Notes: generated by a model from the letters alone, not told the origin. Numbered from the stretch's first letter, positions 45,601 to 58,385 are shown. The stretch: DNA of 64,000 nt from Allolobophora icterica (GCA_963556255.1 OY744613.1:34580555-34644554); one strand, 5' to 3'. Numbers and translations: made by a program.

Positions 45601-46150
45601 AGAGATCTAAAAGTCAGACACATGCAACAGAATAAACAGACAGGCACAGGTCCAACAGTCAGACACAGGCAACAAAATAAACAGACAGGCACAGGTCCAA
45701 CAGTCAGACACAGGCAACAAAATAAAGAGACAGGCACAGGTCCAACAGGCAGTCACAGGCAACAAAATAAACAGACAGGCACAGGTCCAACAGGCAGTCA
45801 CAGGCAACAAAATAAACAGACAGGCACAGGTCCAACAGTCAGACACAGGCAACAAAATAAACAGACAGGCACAGGTCCAACAGTCAGACACAGGCAACAA
45901 AATAAACAGACAGGCACAGGTCCAACAGTCAGACACAGGCAACAAAATAAACAGACAGGCACAGGTCCAACAGTCAGACACAGGCAACAAAATAAACAGA
46001 CAGGCACAGGTCCAACAGTCAGACACAGGCAACAAAATAAACAGACAGGCACAGGTCCAACAGGCAGACACAGGCAACAAAATAAACAGGCTGCCGTGCA
46101 CAGACGCGAAATTCAGACACAGGCAATAGAAGAAACGGACAGGCACAGAT
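39625..46150 (+). repeat. 45-bp satellite array, about 145 units
   Basis: Unit of 45 bp: CAGGCACAGGTCCAACAGTC, AGACACAGGCAACAAAATAA, ACAGA. The left flank (39625-41260) is diverged, with indels and variant units (CAGATCCAAAAGTC). The core (41264-46090) is nearly homogeneous and the last unit decays into unique DNA. Higher-order structure: blocks starting at 41264 and 42961 are offset by exactly 1697 bp; another marker (CCAGACAGGCACAGGTCTAA) recurs 765 bp apart (17 units) near 44552 and 45317. Long ORFs (up to 1091 codons) exist on both strands because the period is a multiple of three. No protein is inferred. Confidence 0.97.
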
Positions 46151-48370
46151 CGTGATACTGCACTTTCGCCGATGAGGACAATCGATTGATTTTTACGTAT
46201 GGCGATAACGGAGCAATAGAAGTTTCTGAATTAGTCGACTGATACAACTTATAATCACCTCAGCTTATCCCGTAGGCCTACCTATTCCCTGAACTTGTCA
46301 CCCTTCGTATTCGTCTAGGAAAGAGAGTGATGATACGTTGAGCGAAGAACATACTGCCAGAGCCTCATGACTCTTCGTCCACTTCCTCTACACTTAGTCT
46401 ACAGATAAGAAAGGGATCAATGTGTTGTATACAAAATTGTTTCCCATATTGTCACGTAACCTTGGAACCTAAAAGCAGGCATGTGGTTGTTTGAACAGTG
46501 ACTGCTAATACTACTTCTGTCGCGATCTTTTGAGCGACCAGTCGTCTGCTAGTTGAAGGAGACTGGACAAATAACTGAATATCATACTGTCAGTGCATAA
46601 TTTCAGTGCCGAAAGCCCGAAATCAAAGTCGTGAGAACCAGTCCATTGAAAAAACTGAAGCCGAGTATGGGCGGGGATCCCGGGCGTCGGGAGGACAAGA
46701 CCCCCACCTTTAAGAGTGGGGGGGACACAGTTTACAGTTGTCCCCCAAATTTTGAAGAAACAACAAAAAGGTCCAAAAAAATGTCGCGTCAAAAAATGTT
46801 TTTGACCTCTTTTTTGACCAGGTCACTTCAAAAGTGTGCCTGTCCCCCCCTCCACCTGTCAAACAAGATAGCCGCCAGTGAAGCCGAAAGTATGCCTACC
46901 ATTCAATCAAGTCTATAGAATTAGAGATTCACGCAAGAAAGATGACTCTCTACACTGAAAATTTCGCTAGATCTCAGTCTGCGGAAGCCAACTGTCTTCT
47001 ACATCATGTTACAATGAGATTTTTTGGGCACTGTGGATAGACCTAACTCCAGATTACGATTAGGCCTACGATTTACAGTAGCCCAACAAATTTTGGGCCC
47101 CAAATCGCAAACCGTGTTATCTCAGAATTTTCTTTTGTTAAGAATTGTGTTATAAAGTGTCTGCCGTTACGGTTTAACTGCAAAATAGGGCCTACATCTG
47201 TAATGCAACAACTTAAAATGAAAATGTGACGCTATATAATTAAGTTTTCAAGTTCAAAATACGCCTCTAATAATTTAAAATTAATATTGTTCGCGAGTTA
47301 AATGGACCGCGAGCCATTTCATGGTCTTCTTTCGAGAATAAACTGAATAAGCCGGGCGATTCAGAAATGTCGATGTTAGATAGGTCCCTAAAGTGAAAAT
47401 CAACGGTTGATGTCCAAAGCATTAGAACAACTGAGTAATCACCTCTTTCTGCTGTAGAGGTCTTAACGTCCAACAGTCGTCGAGTCGAAGCAAGCCAATC
47501 ATCTTCCTAAGAAAGCGACTAATGGGCCTTTTATCATTCTGTAAACAAATCCCATCTTAGCCACATAGCCTACAATGCAATCATCGTCGACAGAACTAAC
47601 TTATTTCGAAAATCGGCCAAAAGTACCAGCTTATTCTGAAACAAAATTAGAGAACCCACTACTTCTAAGAATTAACAACTCGAGAGAACTAACTTAATAG
47701 ACGAAAAAATCAAACTGAGTTACATAAAAAATTCAAAAATAAAACCGTTAAAAAACAAGTCTAAAAACTACAAAATATAAATGAATTATAATTACTTTGG
47801 TGACACAGCAGTTACAAAAAGGCAAATAACGAGATTTGATCGCCAACTCGATCTGGATTTTGCAAATTTCCTTTTAAAATCGTTCCTATGTGATTATTTG
47901 GGTTTACCTGACACCCTTCGACGAAGATTCGATCAAAACAGCAGATGACGGAATGGAAATCGGAAGAATTTCGATGAAGAAGAGATTTCTGCAAATGTTT
48001 GATTGCGTCTTTCTCCGAAATCAGATTTGCCTGCGTCATCGATACAATATGATGACGCAGGCATTACGTCATTTTGGCTTCTGTCAATGTTTCAACGTTT
48101 GTTATTATTAGGTTGCGGCCTTAATTAAACATCTCTTTCATTACGTGTATAGGCCTAAGTCTAAAAAAAAGTGTGTCTGTCTGTTTGATATACATACGTA
48201 CGCACATACATGCAGACATGAAAATATGCAGACATGCAGACAGACGTACACTTTTCGTCATTTAGGCTCAAATTGGCAAAGTCCCAACGACTGTAATTAG
48301 TAATCTTCAGCCTAAAATGAATGCATTAATTTTAAAATTAAAATTTAACGTCATTATTACTGTTATATTT
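46151..48370. other. Nothing recognised apart from one palindrome
   Basis: A G/C-run-rich patch (46660-46850, GGGGGGGACACAG and CCTGTCCCCCC) may be a decayed MITE, but no target duplication was found. Short ORFs lack motifs. Confidence 0.4.
48028..48063. repeat. Perfect 13-bp inverted repeat, 10-nt spacer
   Basis: Arms TGCCTGCGTCATC (48028-48040) and GATGACGCAGGCA (48051-48063). Confidence 0.9.
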
Positions 48371-48465
48371 TTCTGTCCTCTTTGTGTATAATTGTATGTA
48401 AAGCGCTGTGCGTTTGCTAGCGTTTAATAAAGAATATACTTACTTACTTACTTACTTACTTACAG
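48371..48465 (+). mobile_element. LINE 3' end with (TTAC)n tail
   Basis: GTAAAGCGCTGTGCGTTTG, TTTAATAAAGAATATAC and (TTAC)6, the same layout as other LINE 3' ends in the window but with a TTAC tail. Confidence 0.6.
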
Positions 48466-48572
48466 TATGTGTGTCTATTTGTCTCTATGTCTGTGTACTT
48501 GCGCACAGTAAGTCGACCAGTCGGACAGAAATACAGGCTCCGAAACAGACAGACGGACAGACAGAGAGGTGT

Positions 48573-48721
48573 CTGTGGAGAGGTGTCTGTCTGTCTGTGT
48601 GTCTGTGTGTCTGTGTGTCTGTGTGTCTGTGTGTCTGTGTGTCTGTGTGTGTGTGTGTCTGTGTGTCTGTGTGTCTGTGTGTCTGTGTGTCTGTGTGTCT
48701 GTGTGTCTGTGTGTGTGTGTG

Positions 48722-48790
<69 letters not shown>

Positions 48791-48821
48791 GACAGACAGA
48801 CAGACAGACACCTCTCCACAG
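48573..48821 (+). repeat. (TCTG)n microsatellite enclosed by inverted arms
   Basis: Left arm CTGTGGAGAGGTGTCTGTCT (from 48573) is the exact reverse complement of the right arm ending CACCTCTCCACAG at 48821 (25-bp arms). Between them TGTGTC and then TCTG units run for about 200 bp. The whole could fold into one long hairpin. Confidence 0.92.
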
Positions 48822-48879
48822 AAACTCTGCTTGTCTCTATGTCTCTATAATTGGTCTGCGCTGTGAGTCGTCAACAAGT

Positions 48880-49612
48880 CTTCTGTCTCTGTCTTCTCGA
48901 CATTTCTGTCGCTTTCGACACCATAGATCACGACCTTCTTCTGCTTCGGCTGTCCTCTTGGTCCCGCGTCACTGACACTGGTCTAGTCTGGTTCTATCTA
49001 GTCTCACTTTCTTCCCGCTCCTTCTCTGTCATAGCCGCTAGTCACTTTCCCCAAGGCTCTGTTCTAAGGCCACTTCTCTTCATCCTTTACACTGCTAAGG
49101 TGCCTTCGGACTATCCCTCGCTCTGTCTCTTCTTCGATTTTCACTTCAATTGTTCGCGCATTTGTCTATTCTCGACTTGACTACTGCAATTCTCTCCTCA
49201 TCGGTCTTCCTAAGGTCCGTCTCGCTCCTCTACAGTCTGTACTCAATGCCGTTGCTATACCGATTGCCCGTCTTCCTCGATTCTCTCACATCACCACCTT
49301 TATGGCCGAAAAACTCCATTGGCTCTCGCTCTTTGCCCGCGTCTAATGCAAAAGCCTCATTCTTGTTTTTAAGGTCCAACTTGGTCTTGCTCCGAAATAT
49401 TTGTGTGATTTAATTCTTCGCCCTCACTCTGCTGCTTCTCTCAGTCCTCTTCGTTTCTCTGACCGTCTGGGCCTCCTCTTCCCCCGTGTCAGGACTTCTC
49501 TGGCTCAATACAGGTCCTTTGCTTCCATTGGCCCTGCTCTGCGGAATGAGCTTCCTCCGTCTGTTCGTTCCTGTATTCTCTTCCTCTTTTGCCTTTATTA
49601 AATAGAGGTGTG
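48880..49612 (+). mobile_element. LINE ORF2 fragment: RT core start plus C-terminus
   Basis: Codons read LLDISVAFDTIDHDLLLLRL (first catalytic Asp motif) and HFPQGSVLRPLLFILYTA. A deletion removes the YADD box. The frame then resumes at SRLDYCNSLLIGLPKVRLAP, LGLAPKYLCDLILRPHS and FPRVRTSLAQYRSFASIGPA, with frameshifts between. Same family as 61040-61700 and the minus-strand copy at 54480-55275. Confidence 0.85.
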
Positions 49613-52069
49613 TAGTTATATTGTGTCAAGCCTAAGATAAATTGGTTGTGTAGATAGGTGATTTGGTTAAATGACTTAATTGATTACCAGCATCTAAGAC
49701 CAACATTGTAAGATATAGAATACATAGATAGGTTCAATGTAAAGCAGGCAACCATGACTAAATAATTCAATTTTAATGATCAGTGAAAATTTCGTCTGCT
49801 CGATTGACTATATCGATTGGTGCGTTGGAGTCAAACGCTGCAGAGATTGTCAGTAGGATGTTTTGACTGGTTGGCGATGGGGCGATGGTCGTCACTTGTG
49901 AAGAGTACAAATTTATCCGCTCCTGGTTGATTTGATAGAGAGTTTATTTGAATTTGATCAGTTTAGGTCGCAGATGTGAATGAACGATAAAGTAACTCAG
50001 TCTGTCGAAGTTTAGACATGATTGAACTGTCGTGTTGCGTCGTTTTACCGGTGTCTGGATCGTGTGACACCTTCAGTGACAGTTGTGAGAATAGTTTACT
50101 AGCTACAAAGAGTAACAGTGTGGAGGCGAGTTGACTTTGTAGTTGACCAAGACGGTGATCTACAACCGTTAGACTTCACAAGAAGTAAATTTTTGTCGAA
50201 TTCTTAACCGAAAGAATATTGAAATGTCGGATAGATTCGATCGTGAAACGTCAAAGAACTACAAGATGCAGACAGTAAAAAGGCAATCTTCGTGAGAGGG
50301 CGCATCAAGTACGAGCAGCAGCAAAGATACAAGAAATTCAAAGTGGGAGGTTATCATAGACATAACATAATAGCTAGGCCTACTAGATTATAAGATCCTG
50401 GTTTAGGTAGAGTTAATCTAGCATATATTACAGTCAATAGTTTAAAATTTCAAGCATTGATTGTATGTTTGTACAACGATATTATTTTTATTCTTATTTG
50501 ATAAATAATTCAAATTAAAGGAAACTGGTTGACATTCATTGCTCTAAGCTATTACAGCCTATTGCCAATACTGACGATGGGGGGCTGTTATTAGTAGGCC
50601 CTACTTCGTTTATTGAGAATAATGGTGAGTCATACTGCAACTCATTACATACAATGGTAAATGTAGCGGATGTAAGATCCAACACCAAGATTAAGCGCTA
50701 CAGGCTATATTAACAACTTACTTCTGATAATAAGCTGGCATGTGGAGAGTTTATAGAGAGAGTTTATAGAATGATTTTGATGAAAAACTGATGAGATGTT
50801 GATCCGAATAGAATACTCATTCATCTTTGAGATAAATCTACTACTTTTATAGTGATATTTTATATAAAATATGCAATAAAGTCAGCCTTATTGCATGCAC
50901 TTCAAACAGCAATTCTACTTGTTTACTTATAAGTAAGCAAGTAGAATTACAGCTAAGCACATGTAGAGTTTTCAATTAAAATTCCAGACCAATCGTTAAG
51001 GGACGTAGGACAGAAAAGAGGATTAGGTTAGAGACACGAGTAGGCCTAATTGCATATTTTTCCTCCTCGTCTCGTAGATGCAGCAGATAATGCGATTGAT
51101 ATTTTGCCGAGTGATGAATCACACATGATGGTGACACGCCAACTAAGAATGGAAGACACTCTCTTTAAGTGACGTAGTTGCTGATTCTTTGGCTACCAAA
51201 CAGAGTTAACTATAAGGGAGGAAGATAAGCCCACCTATAACTAAGACCTTACATTTCGGCTTGTAAGGAATATATGTCAATGTAGGTAAACGTATCAACC
51301 AATTGGAATCCAACACGAACCCTTTACGCTATAGGAACAACTAGCTTAATACTGATTACAAATCAGGTGCAGTCAGTCAGATAGCAAGAGTTAGTCGTAG
51401 CACTAGCAGCCCCTCGGAGGCCTTCTAATTAACACCAGGCTACGGTGACAAAGTTTGGCTATGTCTGATAACTAGAGACACTATTTGCTTGGGCAGAATA
51501 GGTTCTGATTCGTAGCTGTAGCTGTCGTATAGAATCAACGTAACTCTCGCTCTCATCGGACTTATTGTGCTCATATACTCTCGCATGAATTCTGGAGGTA
51601 TATGCACGTTAAAGAAGACAATGACAATTAATTAAAGCTAGAGGAACATCCGTATCCTGTTCATGGTCCGGTGCTTTCCCTCTTAAACAGACAGGGAATT
51701 ACAACACTGTGATAGTAATATGAGTTTGCACATGCACAGTTTATCAGTTATCAGGAGATTCTGCAGCTCCGTGGTTTTTAATAATATATGATTAGTATAA
51801 CTTCCTGCACGCATACATAATAGAGTTTAGATTTCGGTCAGAATAGTTATGAGGGTCGCATTCCCTCCTACAGCAGTCAGACACAACCTGTCTTTATTGC
51901 TGTGGCTCGTCTACTGGGCGGAAAATATTCTCTGCGGCATAAGTTGATTATCTTTGCATTAAAATAATTACATAATAGGAGCTGCAAGGAGCTATGCACA
52001 TACGCGAGACATCTACTTGTCCTCAAACTCTGTTTAGCCAAAAGCATAATATAGAATACATGTTGGCAC
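49613..52069. other. Unassigned; one palindrome
   Basis: No coding signal over 2.4 kb. A short ATG frame at 50224 (MSDRFDRETSKNYKMQ) is not recognised. An inverted repeat lies at 50911-50948. Confidence 0.45.
50911..50948. repeat. 18-bp inverted repeat (17/18), 2-nt spacer
   Basis: Arms AATTCTACTTGTTTACTT and AAGTAAGCAAGTAGAATT around AT. Confidence 0.92.
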
Positions 52070-52626
52070 CAATGGCGCCGCCAGACGACAAAAAAGTGTA
52101 CGTAAAGTCGAAAACATAATACAGTTATTTAAGACATAAAACACTGCCAATCATTTTGGTCAACCAATGGTCATCATCATTCATGTGTTAATGAAGCATA
52201 AAATGAACATTACACAGGCGTATACCACTACATAGACGAACACTCTTAAAGTCTTAAACATTTACATTCAGTGTCAACGGCCTATCATGCGATACACACT
52301 TATATAAAACTTTCATCATGCCATTTGAATGATTTGATCACTAACAATCATTGTCTCTGCTGATCACGCGGAAATGTTAACGCAATGCGACGATGGCCAC
52401 TGCTATCAAATTTCTGTAACACAGCTTCAGATTCAACAGATTTGTCATGATGAATGTGCAATTGTGCAGCAATGCTAAACCGTTCAGACGTTCAGCACAC
52501 ATTTAGATTCAGATATTTACAATTAAGAGGATAACATTTAATTAGTGTCAGTAATATTTTATTGTTTGCTGTTTAGCCAAAAATAGAGGCAAATGCGCCT
52601 ACTGCATCCGCGTGCCGGCGCCACTG
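52070..52626. mobile_element. Possible hAT MITE, 557 bp
   Basis: Termini CAATGGCGCCGCCAGACG and, inward from the right, CAGTGGCGCCGGCACGCG, of the CA(A/G)TGGCGCC type common in hAT elements. The 8-bp flanks (GTTGGCAC and TGTAGCAG) agree at only about half the positions, so it is old or miscalled. Confidence 0.45.
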
Positions 52627-53380
52627 TGTAGCAGAGACGTTTCTCTCGCGGTTGGCTTGTTGTTCCTACAAAGGACGTGCTTTTCATACATCGCGCATGC
52701 ATTGAGTACTTAGCATTTCATCGATCAATGCCGTCATTGGTGGAAAACGATTTCGTTCGATTGTGGTTTTGTGCTGTGCTCCCCTCTGTGGAGCTTCAGT
52801 TGAAGTTGTGCAATATAGATGCTTGAATACGTTACGTTTGTGGCTATACATCTCTATGGTCTTCCTCTGTGCACATATTCTATGTGACGAATAGTTGTAA
52901 TTAGCGGTTGATGGATCCTGAATGAGCAGTTAGGCCCTTTGCACCTAGTTGTGCGTGGTTTGGTTTTCACTGCTAATTAGCCGACCGAAGCACGTGGTCC
53001 ACCGGAAGATTGGCACGACGGTGGTGCATACGGAGGGCCAAGGGTTAATGAGTCGATGTTCAGCTCTTGGCGAAGTTGGAGGTTCGTCACTCGGCTCTCG
53101 ATGGACAGAGAACAGAGACCGGGGCTTTTCTCTTGACGGACCGAGATAGTTTTGGAAAGTGAAAATAATGTATAATAATGAACATTTGGCTGTCATTTTG
53201 CTTATGTTGAAGTTTCTAGGGAAATTGTTCGTTTTTGTAAATAACCATTATATGTAATTCTATTCCAAAGCTTTTTCCTGAGCTTAACATATTTAAGCCC
53301 TTATCCGACTCGCAGTGTTGACTTTTGTCGGTCAACCCCCAATAAACAGCACGGTTTTGTTTTGGGGCGTATAGACAATA
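52627..53380. other. 3' flank of the TNFR-like gene, nothing recognised
   Basis: The 66- and 83-codon ORFs at 52945-53196 overlap in antisense and show no family motif. Confidence 0.45.
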
Positions 53381-53381
53381 G

Positions 53382-53387
53382 TTTAAT
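53382..53387 (-). terminator. Candidate ATTAAA polyadenylation signal
   Basis: ATTAAA on the minus strand about 66 nt past the TAG at 53453-53455. Confidence 0.35.
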
Positions 53388-53452
53388 GGTTTACATCATC
53401 GATATGCCATTTACATATGAATGGCCACGTATACAAATCAGATTACACTAGT

Positions 53453-53766
53453 CTAGCGGTGAATAGGATTCACACGTTTTTGACCTTTGATGTCCATATC
53501 TTCGACATTCTTCTGGCACGATGATGATGACGACGACGATGATGATAACACTGCCGGCGGTTGATCCATGCGCATAATATTTGGTCTCACAATCGCAGTC
53601 TTGGTGTCAGTGAAAGTGGTAGGCTGCTTAGTAGGATATGCAACCTCTGCACACCGATGCTCGCTAGAGTCTATCCCACCTGAAGACGGCTTCTCTACCG
53701 GTTTAGTGTTATTCGTCGATTTCAGCTGTGGCGTGCTGTAGTTGGAGAAACTTGGTTTTTGTTTAC
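53453..53766 (-). CDS. TNFR-like gene, terminal exon: Ser-rich cytoplasmic tail
   Basis: A strong acceptor (TTGTATTTCAG, ending at 53767) opens an exon starting with two bases that complete a codon. 103 codons follow to TAG: GKQKPSFSNYSTPQLKST, GGIDSSEHRCAEVAYPT, PPAVLSSSSSSSSSC and MDIKGQKRVNPIHR. Joined to the transmembrane exon the frame is kept (E-G-K). The tail is hydrophilic with a serine run encoded by TCA/TCG repeats. I see no death domain and no certain TRAF-binding motif. The exon begins without its own ATG, so a single-ORF scan does not report it. Confidence 0.5.
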
Positions 53767-54138
53767 CTGAAATACAAATTTATATGGTGCCTAGTGAGCA
53801 TCTAAAAATTGTTGCGTATTAGACTTCAGTTAACAGATGGAACATTCTCGACCTCAAAGCAATTTTCCGGCAGTACTTCTTCCCGTGCAAGACATGGGAA
53901 AAGTGCGTTGCTAATCTCTCAGCTCACGCCAGTACTGTAGGTCTACCATGTTTCACTGTTTAAGAACTTTTCCAATGTATGTTACGCAGATTCCGCTGTA
54001 GTCCTACAGACTCTGCTTTACAATCGCTAGATCACAACGTAAAGGCGCTATAAAACTACTTATTACCATAGTAAGTATGAACTGACAAACGAAACGAGCT
54101 CATTTAAGAGATTTTGAAGGAAAATTGTGGTAAGCAAC

Positions 54139-54350
54139 CTTCGATGAACATCGTGTCCTGGTGTCGGACGGACGAGAGATGTTCTTCTCCGGTTCTTGGA
54201 TATCTACAGCAGACTATGGCGATCACAACAGTTGCAAGGACCGATATGAAGAGACTGACGGCTGAAACCCAGAACAATGGCTTCGTCAGGAAACTGTATT
54301 TTTGGTCAGTGACGTCATCATACTCAAGTGACGTCGTCGCTACTATCCAC
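54139..54350 (-). CDS. TNFR-like gene, transmembrane exon
   Basis: The minus-strand frame reads ATTSLEYDDVTDQKYSFLTK, then a hydrophobic span of about 25 residues (PLFWVSAVSLF ... VVIAIVCC), followed by RYPRTGEEHLSSVRHQDTMF. One membrane helix with basic residues after it fits an extracellular N-terminus and cytoplasmic C-terminus. The start is placed at the CCACGCCAG acceptor (54351); an alternative acceptor lies about 70 bp further upstream on the minus strand. The end is placed at GAAG/GTTGCT, a weak donor but in phase with the next exon. The 372-bp intron to 53767 has no other feature. Confidence 0.5.
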
Positions 54351-54480
54351 CTGGCGTGGCTTGATGACAATCGTGGCGACGATAGTTGGCGCATTCGCTG
54401 TTCGTAATAATCTGGAATATGTGAACATCTTTTTTATTACCAACAGTATATCCATTGATACGGTACGGTATGGCATCTGG
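54351..54480. other. Intronic sequence of the TNFR-like gene
   Basis: The transmembrane frame stays open into this stretch (MRQLSSPRLSSSHAR), so part may be exon. The rest borders a LINE insertion. Confidence 0.35.
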
Positions 54481-55275
<795 letters not shown>

Positions 55276-55624
55276 CACACTGATGTACATACATACATAT
55301 ATATATAATGTAACGTCATAACGACTCGAAGACATTGTCGGGATCGTCCACCTGTCTTCGCTGATACTAAGCCTTAGAAAATGGTAAATTCGCTGTTTTT
55401 CCTATTAGGCCTAATTTAGAAAATTTAAACGACACAGCACTGGAAAAGTGGCCAATTAAATTTGTCTAGAGCTTGGGTGCAATTGTGTGGGTTTGATCTG
55501 TACGCAGTGTTAGCGCCTGCAGCAGTTGAACGGCGTTTCCGATTTATAGGCGGTTGAAATATGTTGTATTGTTTTATGAACGTTTTCAGTGACCCTTTAT
55601 TGGCCTAGTTTCTTCCAACCATTC
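55276..55624. other. Intronic, nothing recognised
   Basis: A short TACATA/TATA patch at 55285-55310 marks the 5' break of the LINE. No other signal. Confidence 0.4.
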
Positions 55625-55632
55625 CTAAACTT

Positions 55633-55776
55633 TCACGTTCAAGACCAGCATTTCCAGATATACTGAACATTGTCTGTGGCTCTTCCGATATTCGATGGGA
55701 GCAGAGGCCGCTACATAGAATGACAGATAACCTCTGGAGTTTTCAGGAATTTGCCTCCCATTGCCGCTATTGGTCA
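55633..55776 (-). CDS. TNFR-like gene, possible linker exon
   Basis: An acceptor GGTTCGATATTCAG (next to 55777) opens a minus-strand frame VTNSGNGRQIPENSRG, then YLSFYVAASAPIEYRKSHR and VYLEMLVLNVK, closed by a stop at 55625-55627. The first two bases complete a codon left open by the cysteine-rich exon (C-P-V-T). The 3' boundary is uncertain; candidate donors are TCA/GTATAT at 55663 and others. No domain recognised. This is the weakest exon of the model. Confidence 0.3.
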
Positions 55777-56355
55777 CTGAATATCGAACCAGTAAAGAGA
55801 TAATTATCATCATCTTCAAAAACGTGGGCGATAAATATATAGTGTGATGGCAACGTCAAATTTCCCAGAAGAGGGATTTTCACACATAATTTAGAAGAAG
55901 CAACGATGATTACGTTAATTGGTATTTAACAAGCTAATTAAGTAATTAGTACCGGGTGCTTTCAACCAAATTATTAACCATGTAAATGCCGGGCAACAAT
56001 TTGCTTCATAAAACACGTCGTGCAAATTGGCAATATGAGTTACTATAAAAGCATGTAGCAAAGTTCAATAAAAGAGGAGATGAATTTCAATTAAATTATA
56101 TAAAACGCCTATCCCATCCTCTTTTTTCTTACCTCCCTCGCCTTGCCTCTAGCCGTTGTTTATCTCATGTGATACTGCAAATATCTTAGATATCTCGCCT
56201 TTAAATATGTGTTTAAATAGAATCCAACGCCTTCAAATGTGACTTTTCTGACACCTGCAGTGAAAATGACCTGAAACCGGCATCAACTGATTGCCTCTTG
56301 TTTAGACAGCAGCGACTAACATATTAGTTAACAGATTGGTAACGACGTCAGTAAC

Positions 56356-56515
56356 CTGGGCAGCTAAATCTGCAGTGATTGTTTCTGCGGAGGAGCTGTG
56401 GTTGCATCTGCCAACATATGTCGGAACATCTGGAGCAGGAATTGATAACTGGGTCAAAGAACTCATCGATCGGATGGCATAGGCTTCTTGCAGAAATAGA
56501 ACTCTGCGACGCGGC
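56356..56515 (-). CDS. TNFR-like gene, BCMA/TACI-type cysteine-rich domain exon
   Basis: The minus-strand frame reads SLCHPIDEFFDPVINSCSRC, then SDICWQMQPQLL and NNHCRFSCP. The cysteine spacing is C-x13-C-x2-C-x3-C-x13-C-x3-C with DEFFD between the first two. The BCMA/TACI domain of the TNF receptor superfamily has C-x12-C-x2-C-x3-C-x8-C-x3-C with an (E/K)(Y/F)(F/Y)D motif at the same place. Such domains bind TNF-family ligands outside the cell. The exon ends at CCCAG/GTTACT (56356) in the phase needed by the next exon. The upstream limit is one of several acceptors between 56487 and about 56535 (TTCTATTTCTGCAAG is the best). The signal-peptide exon was not found. Confidence 0.55.
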
Positions 56516-56644
56516 CTCCTTTAAACAAATGACAACTGCCTAATCGAATTGGTCAGATTAAGAAGCAGCTTCAAAATACCACACTAGTATCTCAACAAAA
56601 TGCTTACGTTAAGGCCAGTAACATGCCCACAACTACAATACAAA

Positions 56645-56658
56645 ATAGTGATGATGAA

Positions 56659-56709
<51 letters not shown>

Positions 56710-56720
56710 AATGATGATAC

Positions 56721-56797
<77 letters not shown>

Positions 56798-56798
56798 T

Positions 56799-56837
<39 letters not shown>

Positions 56838-56865
56838 TATAATAATAATAATAATAATAATAATG

Positions 56866-56901
<36 letters not shown>

Positions 56902-56935
56902 GTAATAATAATAATAATAATTATAATAATAATCA
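56645..56935 (+). repeat. (GAT)n then (AAT)n microsatellite
   Basis: About 24 GAT units followed by about 210 bp of interrupted AAT. Homopolymeric ORFs on all strands are artefacts. Confidence 0.97.
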
Positions 56936-58385
56936 CAACGCAGTAGCTTTCCGCGGCCTTTAAAAAAATAAAAAATAATGATAATAATAATTGCAATATT
57001 AATAACAGATTAAATAAAATAATAATGACAATAAAAATAATAATAAACGTCAGCGAAGATTAGGCATTCCAAAACAGGCTCCAATTTTCTGTAATCCTGA
57101 GTGATCGATCATCTGAGGCCCATCAATTCTCACATTTCTTGCAGGTACAGCTACCACAGAATTAACAGCGAAACCGTTCTATTTGTACTCCTTGTCTTAC
57201 CTGCAATAAGACTGTTTTTAAATTACTCAGTAAAAAATTTACAAAATAATGACGAATACTTTAAATACATAAAAAATTCAAAGTAGGCCTATATATAATT
57301 ATATATATATAACATTGATATATATATATATATAGTTTATATACATACATAAACAAAGCACAGGTGTTGCATTGTAAAGAACAATGAAGAAAGCATAAAA
57401 CTCACACATACTACAACGTAAGCGGGTTGAAAAGCGACCAGAGAAATGAATATCCAGCCTAGAAATGACATAAAATAGAATGTGTTACTCAAAATACTTA
57501 TTTATTCAATTATGCACAACATATCTCTTCTCTGTTCATTAATTTCAATGCATTTGTGAAATTCTTATGTCAATAGGACCGAGTTCTGACTTAGCGATCT
57601 TCTCTGCGGATACATTTATATCAGGTGTATAGCAAGGTTTTCTTGAGTTGACCTTTGCTCTTTGGTGTATGTCCTTCGAATAAACCTATAGAGTATTCAG
57701 TTCAAAGTAAGTCCTTTGGGGCATTCGAAATTGGGGCCTACGGTTGTTGTAGTGTATTTTTTGAAGTATGACTATTGGAGAATGTTCTCTAGAATGCGCC
57801 GTCTGAACTCGACTTTGCTCCGCAATTTTAACTTACTTTCAAAATAAGAGTAGTTGTTCATGTCGAGAAAAGCAAGCACCCGAGAATAGACTGATTATCG
57901 CTATCACCTACAAAAGAAGGCCATGCAACAATTAAAGACATCCTCTAGACTCAGTGTTCTCAAACAATGCTGGACCCTCAGATTTCCAAATGAATTACAT
58001 ACTCTGTCTGGATGGGTACACTGGGCGGTTTTTTTAATTTACCCCATGAAGTCGTGCGGGTTTGAAGAACCTGTGCCCGTTGAAGATATTCATTATAAAG
58101 AAGCTCTAACTGGTCCAATACCGAACCGCAACGAAAGACAGAGACTTTTTACTACAGGAACAAATATTGCCATTCAATATTTGTTGCCTGAGGGATAAAT
58201 CATCTTATTATTTCCTTTCTTCATCTCTACGGCCTTCGTTTTCATTATTATTGTCGTCATTATCAATGGTATTTATAGTTTCTGATCTTCAAGAAAACAG
58301 TGGTAACAGATGCCTAAATATGGTCCTGGATATCGTTGAAACCAAGGTTGATGAAAATAAGTAAAATTTGCTGAAGCTGCTGGGA
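56936..58385. other. Unassigned; 91-codon ORF at 57923-58198
   Basis: Plus-strand ORF 57923-58198 reads FLIYPMKSCGFEEPVPVEDI and TGPIPNRNERQRLF. It looks protein-like but I do not recognise it, and no splice partners are evident. A (TA)n tract is at 57295-57335. An upstream exon of the TNFR-like gene could lie here, but I cannot locate it. Confidence 0.3.

Noticed and set aside
41150..46155. ORFs of 501-1091 codons on both strands across the 45-bp satellite
   Set aside because: The period is a multiple of three and the unit has stops in only two of six frames, so long ORFs are automatic. Both strands are open over the same DNA and no promoter, splice or initiation context is visible.
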